Of a DNA stretch of 64,000 nucleotides, positions 15,939 to 24,996 are shown piece by piece. The notes under the pieces were generated by a model. That model was not told the origin of the DNA and did not search any database. It saw only the letters and a list, made by a program, of their open reading frames with translations. The translations under genes were made by a program, and so were the position numbers. The stretch's first letter is position 1. Every line of letters starts with the position of its first letter. This DNA is from Verrucomicrobiales bacterium (GTDB lineage: Bacteria > Verrucomicrobiota > Verrucomicrobiia > Verrucomicrobiales > DEV007), in the NCBI GenBank assembly GCA_002698785.1, contig PAAG01000048.1, positions 1-64,000 of the forward strand, written 5' to 3'.

Positions 15939-17852
15939 CTAATTCCCGATCGCTTCCTCTTGTGCTTCGGCGTGGTCTTCGTCGTCGTGGAAGTATTCCT
16001 TAGGCTTGTAGAATTTTGCTACGAAAACGAAGAGGACGGCAGATCCGAGCATCACGAAGGTGAAAAACCAGAAATAGCTGGCGCCTTCGAGTTTGATCAA
16101 TCCGCCGACGAAATAGTTGCGAGAGATGCTGGGGCCCAAGGCGAGTGTTTCTTCCTGTGTTTCCAATCCGAGCTCTTCTTTGCGCTTTTCCAGCCAGGGC
16201 TTTTCGGGGCGCAGGGTATCGAGGAAGGAAAAGAAAGAAGCTGATTTCGGGCCTTCAGCGCGGGAGATTACCAAGGTGGCACCCTGATCCCATGGGGTCA
16301 GTTTTTCTTCGTCGGCGCCGTTGCTCCAGATGCGGATCCGATTTTTGTTTATGAGTTTGTACTGGTATTCGTGGCCCCAGGGATCTTTGACTTCTTTAGT
16401 GAGGGACTCGCCTTCTTCGTCAGAAAGAGCGGTGAAGTTCTTTTCTTCGATTGCCGCGATGACTGTGTCTAACAAGGTGTCGAGTTCTGCTTTTCCGGCG
16501 AACGCGAGGGAGGTGCGTTTGCCTTCATCATTGAAGGTGATTTTGATGTCGTCAGACGTTCCGGTCTGCTGGTCGAAGCCGCCGTGGACCACTTCGTTGG
16601 TGGTGGAGGTGATTTTTGCGGTCGGGCTGGGAACTTGTATAAAGTGGTTGATGGTCGAAGTGAGGTGATTGCCGAAAAAGACGGAAAGGAAAAAGACCCC
16701 CATGATGAGTGACTTCATCGTTCGGGGTGCTTGAGTGTAGCTAAATTCCAAACAGACCGTCGACACCATGACTTCACCTGAGGTGAGTAGAATGTAAGCG
16801 GCCGCTTGCCACGCGACCGAAGGTGTGGCACCGGCGTCGATCTGTTCCTGCGCCATAGCTATGACGACAAAAGATAGTGTTGTAAGAAAGAATCCGATGC
16901 TGATCTTTCTGATCGGTGTCAGATGGAAAAACTTATCTACGATCGGATAGAGTCCGTAGGAAAAAATCGGAATAAGTATAAGAATCAGCACAGGGTTCCA
17001 AGCTTGGATCTGAGACGGCAGCCATTCGAAGCCCAGCCAATTCCGGTCCATGTCTTCTGCCTGCAGGACCCACGATGATCCTGTCTGGTCAAAGAGGGCC
17101 CAAAACATTGCAACGAAGGCGTAAATGAGAAGGAGCTTCAGGACTGCGCGGATGCCCTCGCCGCTGAGCAATTCTTTGAAGAAATGCAACCCCTTGGATG
17201 GGATATGAGCGAACTTCCAGCGCCCCATCCAAAAGAAAAGTGTGGCGAGCCCCATGAGAATCCCAGGCACGCCGAAGGCGAGATGCGGGCCATACCATTC
17301 GAGTAGCCAAGGGGTGAGCAGTGAAGAGACGAAGGCTCCCAGATTGATCGACCAGTAAAACCAGTTGAAGACTTTTGCGAGGAGGTGTCGATTTTCTTTT
17401 CCAAACTGGTCGCCGACATGTGCTGTGACACAGCCCTTGATTCCGCCCGATCCCAGAATGATAAGCCAGAGTCCGATGTTAAGCCAAAGCGGAGCGGGAC
17501 CGACGATTCCCATCAGTGCAAGGGCGAGATGCCCTATGCAGTATACGAGTGAGAGCACCATGATAACTCGGTACTTCCCAAACAGAATATCAGCGAGAAG
17601 AGCACCGAGTAATGGAGTGAAGTAAACCCAGGCAGTGAAGAAGTGATATTTTTCAATCGCTTCTGAATCTGAAAGTTGCTCAGTGGCGGTGTCGCCCATC
17701 AACCACAGATAGTTCACCATGAAAATGGTGAGGATGGTGCGCATCCCGTAGAAGCTGAATCGCTCTGCGGCCTCGTTGCCGATGATGTAAGGGATGCCGG
17801 GAGGCATCTTGCTTGTCTTCAGCGGAGTGGAGGCGTAGGAGCGGGCTTCCAT
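15939..17852 (-). CDS. POT-family peptide transporter with large extracytoplasmic insert
   Basis: 637 residues, longer than the usual 460-500. The POT signature is present: GNEAAERFSFYG (residues 25-36), the ExxER proton-coupling motif. Membrane helices fill about 20-400 and 580-612. Residues about 405-580 are an inserted hydrophilic domain with DPWGHEYQYKL (490-500) and RIWSNGADEE (506-515), which match the C-terminal calcium-loop region of GspG-type pseudopilins. It imports di- and tripeptides with protons. It is the last gene of the run cdsA-dxr-ROK-POT, 17 bp after the ROK gene. Confidence 0.88.
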   Translation of the reverse strand: MEARSYASTPLKTSKMPPGIPYIIGNEAAERFSFYGMRTILTIFMVNYLWLMGDTATEQLSDSEAIEKYHFFTAWVYFTPLLGALLADILFGKYRVIMVLSLVYCIGHLALALMGIVGPAPLWLNIGLWLIILGSGGIKGCVTAHVGDQFGKENRHLLAKVFNWFYWSINLGAFVSSLLTPWLLEWYGPHLAFGVPGILMGLATLFFWMGRWKFAHIPSKGLHFFKELLSGEGIRAVLKLLLIYAFVAMFWALFDQTGSSWVLQAEDMDRNWLGFEWLPSQIQAWNPVLILILIPIFSYGLYPIVDKFFHLTPIRKISIGFFLTTLSFVVIAMAQEQIDAGATPSVAWQAAAYILLTSGEVMVSTVCLEFSYTQAPRTMKSLIMGVFFLSVFFGNHLTSTINHFIQVPSPTAKITSTTNEVVHGGFDQQTGTSDDIKITFNDEGKRTSLAFAGKAELDTLLDTVIAAIEEKNFTALSDEEGESLTKEVKDPWGHEYQYKLINKNRIRIWSNGADEEKLTPWDQGATLVISRAEGPKSASFFSFLDTLRPEKPWLEKRKEELGLETQEETLALGPSISRNYFVGGLIKLEGASYFWFFTFVMLGSAVLFVFVAKFYKPKEYFHDDEDHAEAQEEAIGN

Positions 17853-17869
17853 GGGAGTTACTTCATGCG

Positions 17870-18856
17870 CTACCCTTCAATCTTGCGCTTGGCCCACGCG
17901 GCGGCGCCCATGACTCCGGCGTCGTCTTCGAGTTGAGCGGCGACAATCTTGTAGGTTCCTTTATAGGGGGCGAGGACTCGATCTGCGGTGGACTCTTTTA
18001 CTGTCCGGAGATAGAGATCTGGCATGGCTTCGACGAGGCCGCCGCCGAGAACGATCACGTCTGGAGACATGAGGTGGATGACGGTAGCGACTCCGCAGCC
18101 CAGAAGTACGGCGGCACGCCTGACGATGTTCTCAATTTCTACGTCGCCGGATTCAATGGCGTCGGCAAGTTTGCCACTGGTGATGGCGGAGATGTCCGTG
18201 CCGCAGGTTTTCAGCAAGTTCGGGGCGAGGCCTCGATAAGCCGCTCGCGCAGCCTCGGATGCGATCTTGAGGCGGGAACATTCCATTTCCAATGTGGTGC
18301 CGTCTTCTCCGTCGCCGGATGTCTCCGGGAAGAGCGGGATATGCCCGATTTCCATGCAGGAGAGTTTGGATCCCTGAAGGAGTTTGCCATCCATGACAGC
18401 GCCACCGCCAATTCCGGTCCCCGGGAAAATTCCCACTGCGCAGCGTGCATCGCGAGCGGCTCCCTCGTAGTATTCGGCAAAAACTCCGGCGTCTACGTCG
18501 TTGCAGATTACGACCTGGGCATCGAAGGCGTCTCCGAGGTGCGCTTCCACCGGGACGTTGCGCCAGCCGAGATTGGGTGCTTCGACGATTTCTCCGATTT
18601 CGGGATTGATGGGACCCGGACAACCAACACCGATTCCTGCGATCTGGTCTGCGTCGACATCGGCATCTTTGAGAGCTTCTTCGATGACAGAAACCATCCG
18701 CTTGAGGCCAGATTTGGCTCCCTTGGCGCCGTGTGTTTTCTGCTTTGCCTTTCCAAGAGTTTCGAAATCGTCGTTGAAGACTTTTGCCAACATCTTGGTT
18801 CCACCGAGATCGAATCCGATCCAGACGCGACCGGTTGTCTTTTTCTTTTTACTCAT
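17870..18856 (-). CDS. ROK-family sugar kinase lacking the zinc motif
   Basis: 328 residues with the ASKHA fold: phosphate-1 motif IGFDLGGTKM (about 9-18), CPGPIN, catalytic Asp in NDVDAGVFAE, GIFPGTGIGGG, then EIGHIPL. The Cys-x-Cys-Gly-x2-Gly-Cys zinc site normal in ROK proteins is replaced by DGEDGTTLEMECSR. It probably phosphorylates glucose or another hexose using ATP; the missing zinc site leaves specificity open. The start overlaps the dxr stop (ATGA), so translation is likely coupled. Confidence 0.85.
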   Translation of the reverse strand: MSKKKKTTGRVWIGFDLGGTKMLAKVFNDDFETLGKAKQKTHGAKGAKSGLKRMVSVIEEALKDADVDADQIAGIGVGCPGPINPEIGEIVEAPNLGWRNVPVEAHLGDAFDAQVVICNDVDAGVFAEYYEGAARDARCAVGIFPGTGIGGGAVMDGKLLQGSKLSCMEIGHIPLFPETSGDGEDGTTLEMECSRLKIASEAARAAYRGLAPNLLKTCGTDISAITSGKLADAIESGDVEIENIVRRAAVLLGCGVATVIHLMSPDVIVLGGGLVEAMPDLYLRTVKESTADRVLAPYKGTYKIVAAQLEDDAGVMGAAAWAKRKIEG

Positions 18857-20016
18857 GAGATCAGTTCCTGCGCTTTGTTTCTAGCCCATTCGTCCGCTTC
18901 GATAATCTCTGCAAGAGCGGGACTGTGAATGTTGGAGTGGGAAGACATGGTCTCTGTGACGGTTTCCCAGATTCCAGGGAATGACAGTTTTTCGCCTAAA
19001 AATGCACTTACGGCTACTTCATTGGCGGCGTTAAGGACAGCAGGGAGGGTGCCGCCTTTTTCACCTGCTTCGCGGGCGAGTTTGAGGGCGGGAAAGTCGT
19101 CCCAGCGTGGTGCCTCGAAGTCGAGGCAGGCGAGTTCTGCAAAGTCCAATGGAGGGAGAGTATTTGGAACTCGCTCGGGCCAAGTGACGGCATACTGAAT
19201 GGGGAAACACATGTCGGTCGTGCTGAGTTGAGCAAGAATCGATCCGTCGATGAACTCGACCATGCTGTGCACGATGCTCTGTGGATGGACGATGACGTCG
19301 ACGCGTCCCATTTCAATATCGAAGAGCCAGCGAGCTTCGATCATCTCCAGACCTTTGTTGAACAGTGTGGCGGAGTCGATGGTGATTTTCTGCCCCATTT
19401 CCCAGGTTGGGTGCTTGAGGGCGCGGGCAACGGTGACGTCTTTGAGTTCCTCGGCAGGAAGTGTGCGAAAAGGACCGCCGGATGCGGTAAGGATGAGGCG
19501 GGATACGTCGGAAGATGGCTTTCCCTCAAGGCACTGGAAGATGGCGTTGTGCTCGGAATCGACGGGGAGGACGTTGACTCCTTTTTCCCGGGCAGCTGTC
19601 ATGACTGCTTCGCCTGCCATAACGAGAATCTCTTTACTGGCGACGGCGATGTCTTTTCCGGCTTCGATGGCAGCGAGGGCGGGGCGCAGGCCCGCCACGC
19701 CGACAATGGCGATGAGGACGATATCTGCCTCTGGGAGGGTGGCGAGTTCGACGAGGCCGTCTTCGCCGGTGGAAAGGGACACATCACTCGTGACCTTCGA
19801 GCGCAGGTCCGAGAAGCCGCTTTCATCGAACAGGCAGGCGTTTTTGACGCCGAATTCGGTGATCTGGGTGGCGAGGCTATAGGCACTGCGATTGGCGGCA
19901 AGCCCTATGACTTTCATGCGGTCGGGAATATCGCGAGCGACCTTCAGGCTGCTCTCTCCGATCGATCCGGTCGAGCCGAGCACGACCACTTTTTTGCGAG
20001 GGGGAAGGTCCGCCAT
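18853..20016 (-). CDS. dxr: 1-deoxy-D-xylulose 5-phosphate reductoisomerase
   Basis: 387 residues. It makes 2-C-methyl-D-erythritol 4-phosphate from DXP with NADPH, the second step of the MEP isoprenoid pathway. NADPH motif GSTGSIGESSL at residues about 14-24; metal and substrate motifs VDSEHNAIFQCLEG, TASGGPFR, KITIDSATLFNKGLE and VHPQSIVHSMVEF; C-terminal domain LNAANEVAVSAFL. The ATG at 20016 overlaps the cdsA stop as TGATG; an upstream TTG would add one residue. Downstream the ROK gene overlaps by 4 bp. Confidence 0.95.
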   Translation of the reverse strand: MADLPPRKKVVVLGSTGSIGESSLKVARDIPDRMKVIGLAANRSAYSLATQITEFGVKNACLFDESGFSDLRSKVTSDVSLSTGEDGLVELATLPEADIVLIAIVGVAGLRPALAAIEAGKDIAVASKEILVMAGEAVMTAAREKGVNVLPVDSEHNAIFQCLEGKPSSDVSRLILTASGGPFRTLPAEELKDVTVARALKHPTWEMGQKITIDSATLFNKGLEMIEARWLFDIEMGRVDVIVHPQSIVHSMVEFIDGSILAQLSTTDMCFPIQYAVTWPERVPNTLPPLDFAELACLDFEAPRWDDFPALKLAREAGEKGGTLPAVLNAANEVAVSAFLGEKLSFPGIWETVTETMSSHSNIHSPALAEIIEADEWARNKAQELIS

Positions 20017-20945
20017 CAACTGAAGATAAGGAGATAAATGTAAAAGAGAGGGGCAGTGAAGATGACCGAATCGATCAAGTCGAGAAAGCCTCCAATGCCG
20101 GGCATGACATGGCCGCTGTCTTTGGCTTCGAGACTACGTTTGAGGATCGATTCGGCGAGATCGCCTAATACGGCGACCAGCGAAAGTAGGACCGCGAGGA
20201 CAGCGGCGTGGACTGGTGTGATGAGGGGGATCTTGTCACCCATCACGAAATAGAGTGTGAAGCTACCTGCAATGGCAAAGAAGATTGCGCCGCCGAATCC
20301 CTGCCACGTTTTCCCGGGGCTGACGTGGGGGATCATTTTATCCCTTCCGATCATGGAGCCGACGAGGTAGGCGCCCATATCGGTGAGCTTGGTGACGGTG
20401 AGGAGATAAATGATATAGAAATGGGCAGATGGATCGCCATCTACGCTCGTCAGATTGTCCAGGAGGAGAAGCTTCGGAACGAAGGAAAACAGGAGAACGC
20501 AGTAAATGAACCCGAAAATGGTGGCGGCGATCTCGTCCAGCGTGCGGAAGCCTTCCAGCGGGAATCGAAGGCGCTCCAAAACGACCAGGGTGACGAGGAG
20601 AGACACGGCGAGACCTCCCAGTTCTTTCAGCCAAGCGGCCTCAAAACCCCAAAACGGGGCAAACAGGAGGGTGATGTAGGCGATACTGACGCCGTAGGTT
20701 TGCCATCTGAATCGACGGAAGCCCCGAATGGGAAAGAGGCGAAAGTATTCGATCAGTGCCCCGAGCGAGATCAAGCCGAACAACACGGCGTAGAGCCAAT
20801 CCTGTGAAAACCAAAAGGCTACAAACAAGACGCCGAGAATACAGACCGTACTGATCGTACGGCTGATGAACGCTTTTTTCTTTGGAGAAGGCCCTTTTGG
20901 GGGGATCTCGGGGACCTTCGCTTCAGCGGCTGATTCGTCCGGCAT
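20016..20945 (-). CDS. cdsA: Phosphatidate cytidylyltransferase
   Basis: 309 residues with about eight membrane helices after a hydrophilic, Lys/Pro-rich N-terminus. It makes CDP-diacylglycerol from CTP and phosphatidate in the inner membrane. The C-terminal signature is SILKRSLEAKDSGHVMPGIGGFLDLIDS; compared with the classical pattern the His-Gly-Gly is Ile-Gly-Gly and the Asp-Arg is Asp-Leu, a variant that seems common in PVC and related phyla. First gene of the minus operon. UppS, its usual upstream neighbour, is absent. Promoter expected in 20946-21105, shared with gpmI on the other strand. Confidence 0.92.
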   Translation of the reverse strand: MPDESAAEAKVPEIPPKGPSPKKKAFISRTISTVCILGVLFVAFWFSQDWLYAVLFGLISLGALIEYFRLFPIRGFRRFRWQTYGVSIAYITLLFAPFWGFEAAWLKELGGLAVSLLVTLVVLERLRFPLEGFRTLDEIAATIFGFIYCVLLFSFVPKLLLLDNLTSVDGDPSAHFYIIYLLTVTKLTDMGAYLVGSMIGRDKMIPHVSPGKTWQGFGGAIFFAIAGSFTLYFVMGDKIPLITPVHAAVLAVLLSLVAVLGDLAESILKRSLEAKDSGHVMPGIGGFLDLIDSVIFTAPLFYIYLLIFS

Positions 20946-21105
20946 TACTCTTGTCGGGTGCGGCCAATGAAACAGGCAAGGAGAAGGCTTGGCAATGAAT
21001 ATTTACGGAAGTGTCATGGTTGGAGGTTCGCTTTCGGCATTGTTCCTGCGACCGTTTTGGTGAATCAGTTGCCAAGCAGCGCATTGTGCCCGAATACTCT
21101 GAAAT

Positions 21106-22644
21106 ATGGCCAAGAAACCTGTCGTTTTGATCATTCGTGATGGTTGGGGAGATAACCCCGGCGGACCTGAGGAAGCGGAAAAGGTCGGGGATTGCCCTCG
21201 ACTCGCGAATACTCCGTTCACGGACGAGATGCATGAAAAATACCCTGTTGCTCATCTCAGTTGCAGTGGGATGGACGTGGGATTGCCGGAAGGCCAGATG
21301 GGAAACTCGGAGGTTGGGCACCTGAATCTCGGTGCGGGACGGATTGTGTATCAGGATTTTACCCGGATTAATAAGTGCATCGATGACGGCGAACTCGGTG
21401 ATATCGACGTGCTGAAAGATGCTTTTTCAAAAGCTTCAGGCTCTCGCCTGCACCTTCTTGGGCTCGTTTCTGATGGTGGGGTTCACAGTCACCAAGATCA
21501 CTTGATCGCCTTGGCGAATGCAGCCAAAGCAGCAGGAGTGGACGATATCATGGTGCATGCTATCACGGATGGGCGTGACACTTCACCAACGGGAGGGAAG
21601 AAATACCTCGCCTACTGTGAGGAAGGGCTGGCCGATTCGGGAGCGAAGATCGCTACGGTGATCGGTCGATATTTTGCGATGGACCGTGACAAGCGGTGGG
21701 ACCGAACCAAGCTCGCATGGGACGCTATTGTATTTGGTAAGGGTGAAGCTAAAGAGAATAAGCCATCAGAAGCACTTGCCGAGAAATACGATGAGGAAGT
21801 GACCGATGAGTTCATGAAGCCAATGGTTTTCGACGCGATCGATGAGCAGCGTGTTCGTGATGGAGATGTGGTGCTTTTCTTCAATTTCCGCGCAGACCGA
21901 GCACGTCAGTTGAGTATCGCGTTTCTGAAGGAAGATTTCGATGGGTTCGATCGCGGTAACTTTCCGAAGATCGAGTATTACACGATGACTGAATATGACG
22001 AGACGTATGGCTGTCCTGTCGTGTTTCCCCCGGAGGAATTGACGAACACCTTGGGTGAGGTAGTCGCTGGTGCTGGTATGACACAGCTTCGTATCGCGGA
22101 GACGGAGAAGTACCCGCACGTGTCATTTTTCTTCAATGGAGGTGTTGAACTTGAAAATGAAGGCGAGGACCGGCAGATGCTTCAATCGCCGCAAGACGTG
22201 GCCACTTATGATGAGAAGCCAGAGATGTCTGCGGAAGGTGTGACCCAGACGATTCTTGATCGCATTGAAAACTACGACATGGCGATCATCAACTACGCCA
22301 ACCCTGATATGGTGGGACACACGGGAAGCGTGCCTGCTGCTATCAAGGCAGTGGAGTGTGTGGACGATTGCGTGCGTCGAGTGGTTGAGAAGGTGTTAGG
22401 CCTCGGTGGAAAGCTTTTGATTACTGCCGATCATGGAAACTGTGAGGTGATGATCAATCCTGATGGATCTCCACAGACCGCACACACTACAAATTTGGTT
22501 CCCCTGATTTACGTCGGTGACGACGCAGAGAATGTGAATTTGAGCGATGGAATACTTGCTGACATTGCTCCGACGATACTTGGCCTTCTTGGCGTGGAGC
22601 AGCCGTCGGAGATGACAGGTAAGTCGCTCTTGAGTGCGAAGTAA
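21106..22644 (+). CDS. gpmI: 2,3-bisphosphoglycerate-independent phosphoglycerate mutase
   Basis: 512 residues, the normal size. It interconverts 3- and 2-phosphoglycerate in glycolysis using two Mn ions. N-terminal IRDGWGDNPGG (residue 12 Asp metal ligand), phosphorylated-Ser motif QMGNSEVGHLNLGAGR, then VSDGGVHSHQDHL, DGRDTSP, FNFRADRARQ, and C-terminal NYANPDMVGHTG and TADHGNCE metal motifs. All ligands are present. Divergent from cdsA; the stop lies 9 bp from the convergent sulfatase stop. Confidence 0.96.
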   Translation: MAKKPVVLIIRDGWGDNPGGPEEAEKVGDCPRLANTPFTDEMHEKYPVAHLSCSGMDVGLPEGQMGNSEVGHLNLGAGRIVYQDFTRINKCIDDGELGDIDVLKDAFSKASGSRLHLLGLVSDGGVHSHQDHLIALANAAKAAGVDDIMVHAITDGRDTSPTGGKKYLAYCEEGLADSGAKIATVIGRYFAMDRDKRWDRTKLAWDAIVFGKGEAKENKPSEALAEKYDEEVTDEFMKPMVFDAIDEQRVRDGDVVLFFNFRADRARQLSIAFLKEDFDGFDRGNFPKIEYYTMTEYDETYGCPVVFPPEELTNTLGEVVAGAGMTQLRIAETEKYPHVSFFFNGGVELENEGEDRQMLQSPQDVATYDEKPEMSAEGVTQTILDRIENYDMAIINYANPDMVGHTGSVPAAIKAVECVDDCVRRVVEKVLGLGGKLLITADHGNCEVMINPDGSPQTAHTTNLVPLIYVGDDAENVNLSDGILADIAPTILGLLGVEQPSEMTGKSLLSAK

Positions 22645-22653
22645 TTCTGGTTC

Positions 22654-24126
22654 TCACATATCCTTTTCCGTCGGCGGGAAGCGCTTCCTTGAGGCGCTGT
22701 CGACGGGTTCGCCGGAGCGGAGGCTCCACCACTCGCCTGCGCGGCTTTCGTCGTAGTGGGGATTGATGATGGGCATGCGAGCCGAAACATCGGTTTGCCA
22801 TGCCTGGAGCTTCTTCTTGAGGTCGGCAACGCGTCCTGCTTTCTCTTTGCTGAGGTCTTTGGTTTCTCCTAGATCCTGAGCGAGGTTGAAGAGTTCGACC
22901 TGCCCAGTTTTGTCGAGATACTGGATCAGTTTCCATTCTCCTTCGCGAATTGCTGATGCGGGGCGGTGGTGATGATAATGGGGGTAGTGAAAGTGGATCG
23001 CTTTCCTTTCGAGGCCGGCTTCGGGATCTTTGATAGTGGGAGTGAGATCGTATCCGTCGATCGTCTGGTTCTCGGGTAGGTCTGCTCCAGCCGCCGCCGC
23101 GAAGGTGGGGTAGAAGTCGTAGCTGATGGCGACGGTGTCGGTGGTCGTGCCGGGTTTGGCTACGCCGGGATATTTTACGATTAGCGGAACTCGGATGCCG
23201 CCCTCATAGAGTTGGCCTTTCTCGCCTCTTAGAGGTGCGTTTGTGGTGACGTCGTCGTCGGCCTCAGGGGTGTAGTCGTAGCGGCGGTAAAGGCCACCAT
23301 TGTCGGAGGTAAAGAGGATCATCGTTTTTCCGGTCAATCCCTGCTCTTCGATTTCGGCGATGATGCTACCAACCATGTCGTCGAGATGTTCTGTCATGGC
23401 GGCGTAGACCGGGTGAGGGAGGTTTTTTCCTGTCTCTTTGGCCTTTGCTTCGTATTTGGCCACTTTGTCAGACATGGCGCCGAGGGGAATGTGGACGGCA
23501 TACGGAGAGACCATCAGGAAGAACGGTTTGTCTTTGTTAGTCGTGATGAATTTCTCGGAGAGGCGGGCTTCGAAATCGGTGCGGTATTCGCCGGTCTCAG
23601 GTTTGAGGTCTTTGTCTCCGTGTTGAACTCGGTATTTCCCTGGAAGATGAGGTCCGCCTACTACGGCTGACCAGTCGTAGCCTTGGTGCTCGGGCTGAAA
23701 TTGGGGAGCATTCCCAAGGTGCCACTTTCCAATGTAGCCCGTGGTGTAGCCGGCGGTCTTCAATGTTTCTGCGACAGTTACCGTGTCGAGCGGCATGGCC
23801 ATGGTTGTGAGCGGTGTCTGAACTCTTTCGAACGGCCGCCAGTGGCCCGGGATGTGCGCTGTGATACCGATGCGTGCCTGATTCTGGCCAGACTGCACGG
23901 CGCAACGTGTCGGAGAACACACTGCGCCAGCCGCGTAGAAATCGGTGAAGCGGATTCCTTCTTTGGCGAGACCATCGATGTTCGGCGTCTCAATGAAGTC
24001 GTTTCCATAGCAGCCGAGATCGGAGTAGCCGAGGTCATCCGCCATGATGAAGACGATGTTGGGTTGCTCGGCTCTGGCCGCGAAAATCAGGGTGAGGATA
24101 ATCAGATGAACAAAGAGGCTTTTCAT
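22654..24126 (-). CDS. Secreted type I sulfatase (arylsulfatase family)
   Basis: 490 residues from the ATG at 24126; the open frame runs further up but has no signal-like start there. Signal peptide MKSLFVHLIILTLIFAARA. N-terminal PNIVFIMADDLGYSDLGCYG holds the Asp-Asp calcium ligands; AVCSPTRCAVQSG carries the Cys70-x-Pro-x-Arg74 site converted to formylglycine by FGE. Later motifs include GKWHLG and FTSDNGG. It cleaves sulfate esters from polysaccharides or aryl sulfates outside the cytoplasm. Gene-rich sulfatase content is typical of marine PVC bacteria. Divergent from NiSOD, with 205 bp between them. Confidence 0.93.
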   Translation of the reverse strand: MKSLFVHLIILTLIFAARAEQPNIVFIMADDLGYSDLGCYGNDFIETPNIDGLAKEGIRFTDFYAAGAVCSPTRCAVQSGQNQARIGITAHIPGHWRPFERVQTPLTTMAMPLDTVTVAETLKTAGYTTGYIGKWHLGNAPQFQPEHQGYDWSAVVGGPHLPGKYRVQHGDKDLKPETGEYRTDFEARLSEKFITTNKDKPFFLMVSPYAVHIPLGAMSDKVAKYEAKAKETGKNLPHPVYAAMTEHLDDMVGSIIAEIEEQGLTGKTMILFTSDNGGLYRRYDYTPEADDDVTTNAPLRGEKGQLYEGGIRVPLIVKYPGVAKPGTTTDTVAISYDFYPTFAAAAGADLPENQTIDGYDLTPTIKDPEAGLERKAIHFHYPHYHHHRPASAIREGEWKLIQYLDKTGQVELFNLAQDLGETKDLSKEKAGRVADLKKKLQAWQTDVSARMPIINPHYDESRAGEWWSLRSGEPVDSASRKRFPPTEKDM

Positions 24127-24331
24127 TTTCGGGGGATTCTTGGGAAGGCTACTTTCGTAGAAGGGAGGATTGCAACGCAATTCAGAAACTGAAATGACAC
24201 AGATTTTGCGGGAATGAGGACGCATGTCACTGGTGGGTTAAATGCGTGTTTTTTCTGAAACATTTCTGCTTAATGGCAACTGAGTGGGGAATCGCCCCGT
24301 ATCAATTTGGAACAAGAAAAACCATTGCCTT

Positions 24332-24805
24332 ATGAAGAAACTCCTTACGTTTGCTGCTATAATTATTGCCGTATCTGGAATGCTGATGCCGCGTCTGGAT
24401 GCGCACTGCCAAGTTCCCTGCGGAATCTTTCACGACCAACTGCGATTCGAAGCCATGTTGGAAGACCAAAGCACGATTGCCAAGGCAAACGTCCAGATCG
24501 CCGAGTTGATCAAGGAATCTACTCCGCTGAGCACCAATCAGGCGACGCGGTGGATCATGACGAAGGAGGATCATTGCAAGAACATCATTTCCACTGTTTC
24601 GGAGTATTTCATGGCGCAGCGGATCAAGCTTGGGGATGACGAGGAGGCATACACGAAGACTCTAGTTGCAGCGCACACTTTGATGCAGGCTGCCATGAAG
24701 GCGAAGCAGGATCCTTCTGCTGAAGTCGCCGAGGCTGTGAAAGAAGCGATCTTCGACCTTTACCGGGCCTACGAAGGGAAAGAGCCGGATTTTCATTCCC
24801 ACTAA
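24332..24805 (+). CDS. sodN: Nickel superoxide dismutase, exported form
   Basis: 157 residues: signal peptide 1-24 (MKKLLTFAAIIIAVSG, ending RLDA) followed at once by HCQVPCGIF. The Ni-hook of NiSOD is His1-Cys2-x2-Pro5-Cys6, so signal peptidase cleavage would create the free His1 needed for nickel. Position 9 is Phe where Tyr is normal. The four-helix body follows (TRWIMTKEDHCKNIISTVSEYF). It disproportionates superoxide. Streptomyces and cyanobacteria use the SodX protease; none is seen here. The start at 24332 is preferred over 24284 because it begins the signal peptide. Confidence 0.9.
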   Translation: MKKLLTFAAIIIAVSGMLMPRLDAHCQVPCGIFHDQLRFEAMLEDQSTIAKANVQIAELIKESTPLSTNQATRWIMTKEDHCKNIISTVSEYFMAQRIKLGDDEEAYTKTLVAAHTLMQAAMKAKQDPSAEVAEAVKEAIFDLYRAYEGKEPDFHSH

Positions 24806-24811
24806 GACTTT

Positions 24812-24960
24812 TATCCCGCCTCCATACGTAGGAGGCGGGAAACGGTCGACTACAAGTCGACTTGAGCATTTGGGAGAGCAAGGTTTCGCAAGCTCTCCCC
24901 CACGCGTGCCAGCTGCGGTAGCGCGATGCAGTAAGTACCGCTAACGCGATACCGTGAGCG
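24812..24960. repeat. Cluster of four inverted repeats
   Basis: TCCCGCCTCC/GGAGGCGGGA at 24814-24840 (10-bp stem, 7-base loop); GTCGACT/AGTCGAC at 24845-24861; GGGAGAGC/GCTCTCCC at 24872-24899; GCGGTA/TACCGC at about 24914-24940. They follow the NiSOD stop and precede the DUF1501 start. None is followed by a T-run, so they are not classical terminators. They may form a folded mRNA 3' end or a REP/BIME-like cluster. Confidence 0.65.
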
Positions 24961-24996
24961 GATTTGACCCGGTTTTCTGGCAGATTGTTTGCTGTT

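Noticed and set aside
24814-24840. Intrinsic terminator after NiSOD
   Set aside because: The stem is strong but neither strand has a T-run after it, so it is listed only as part of a hairpin cluster.
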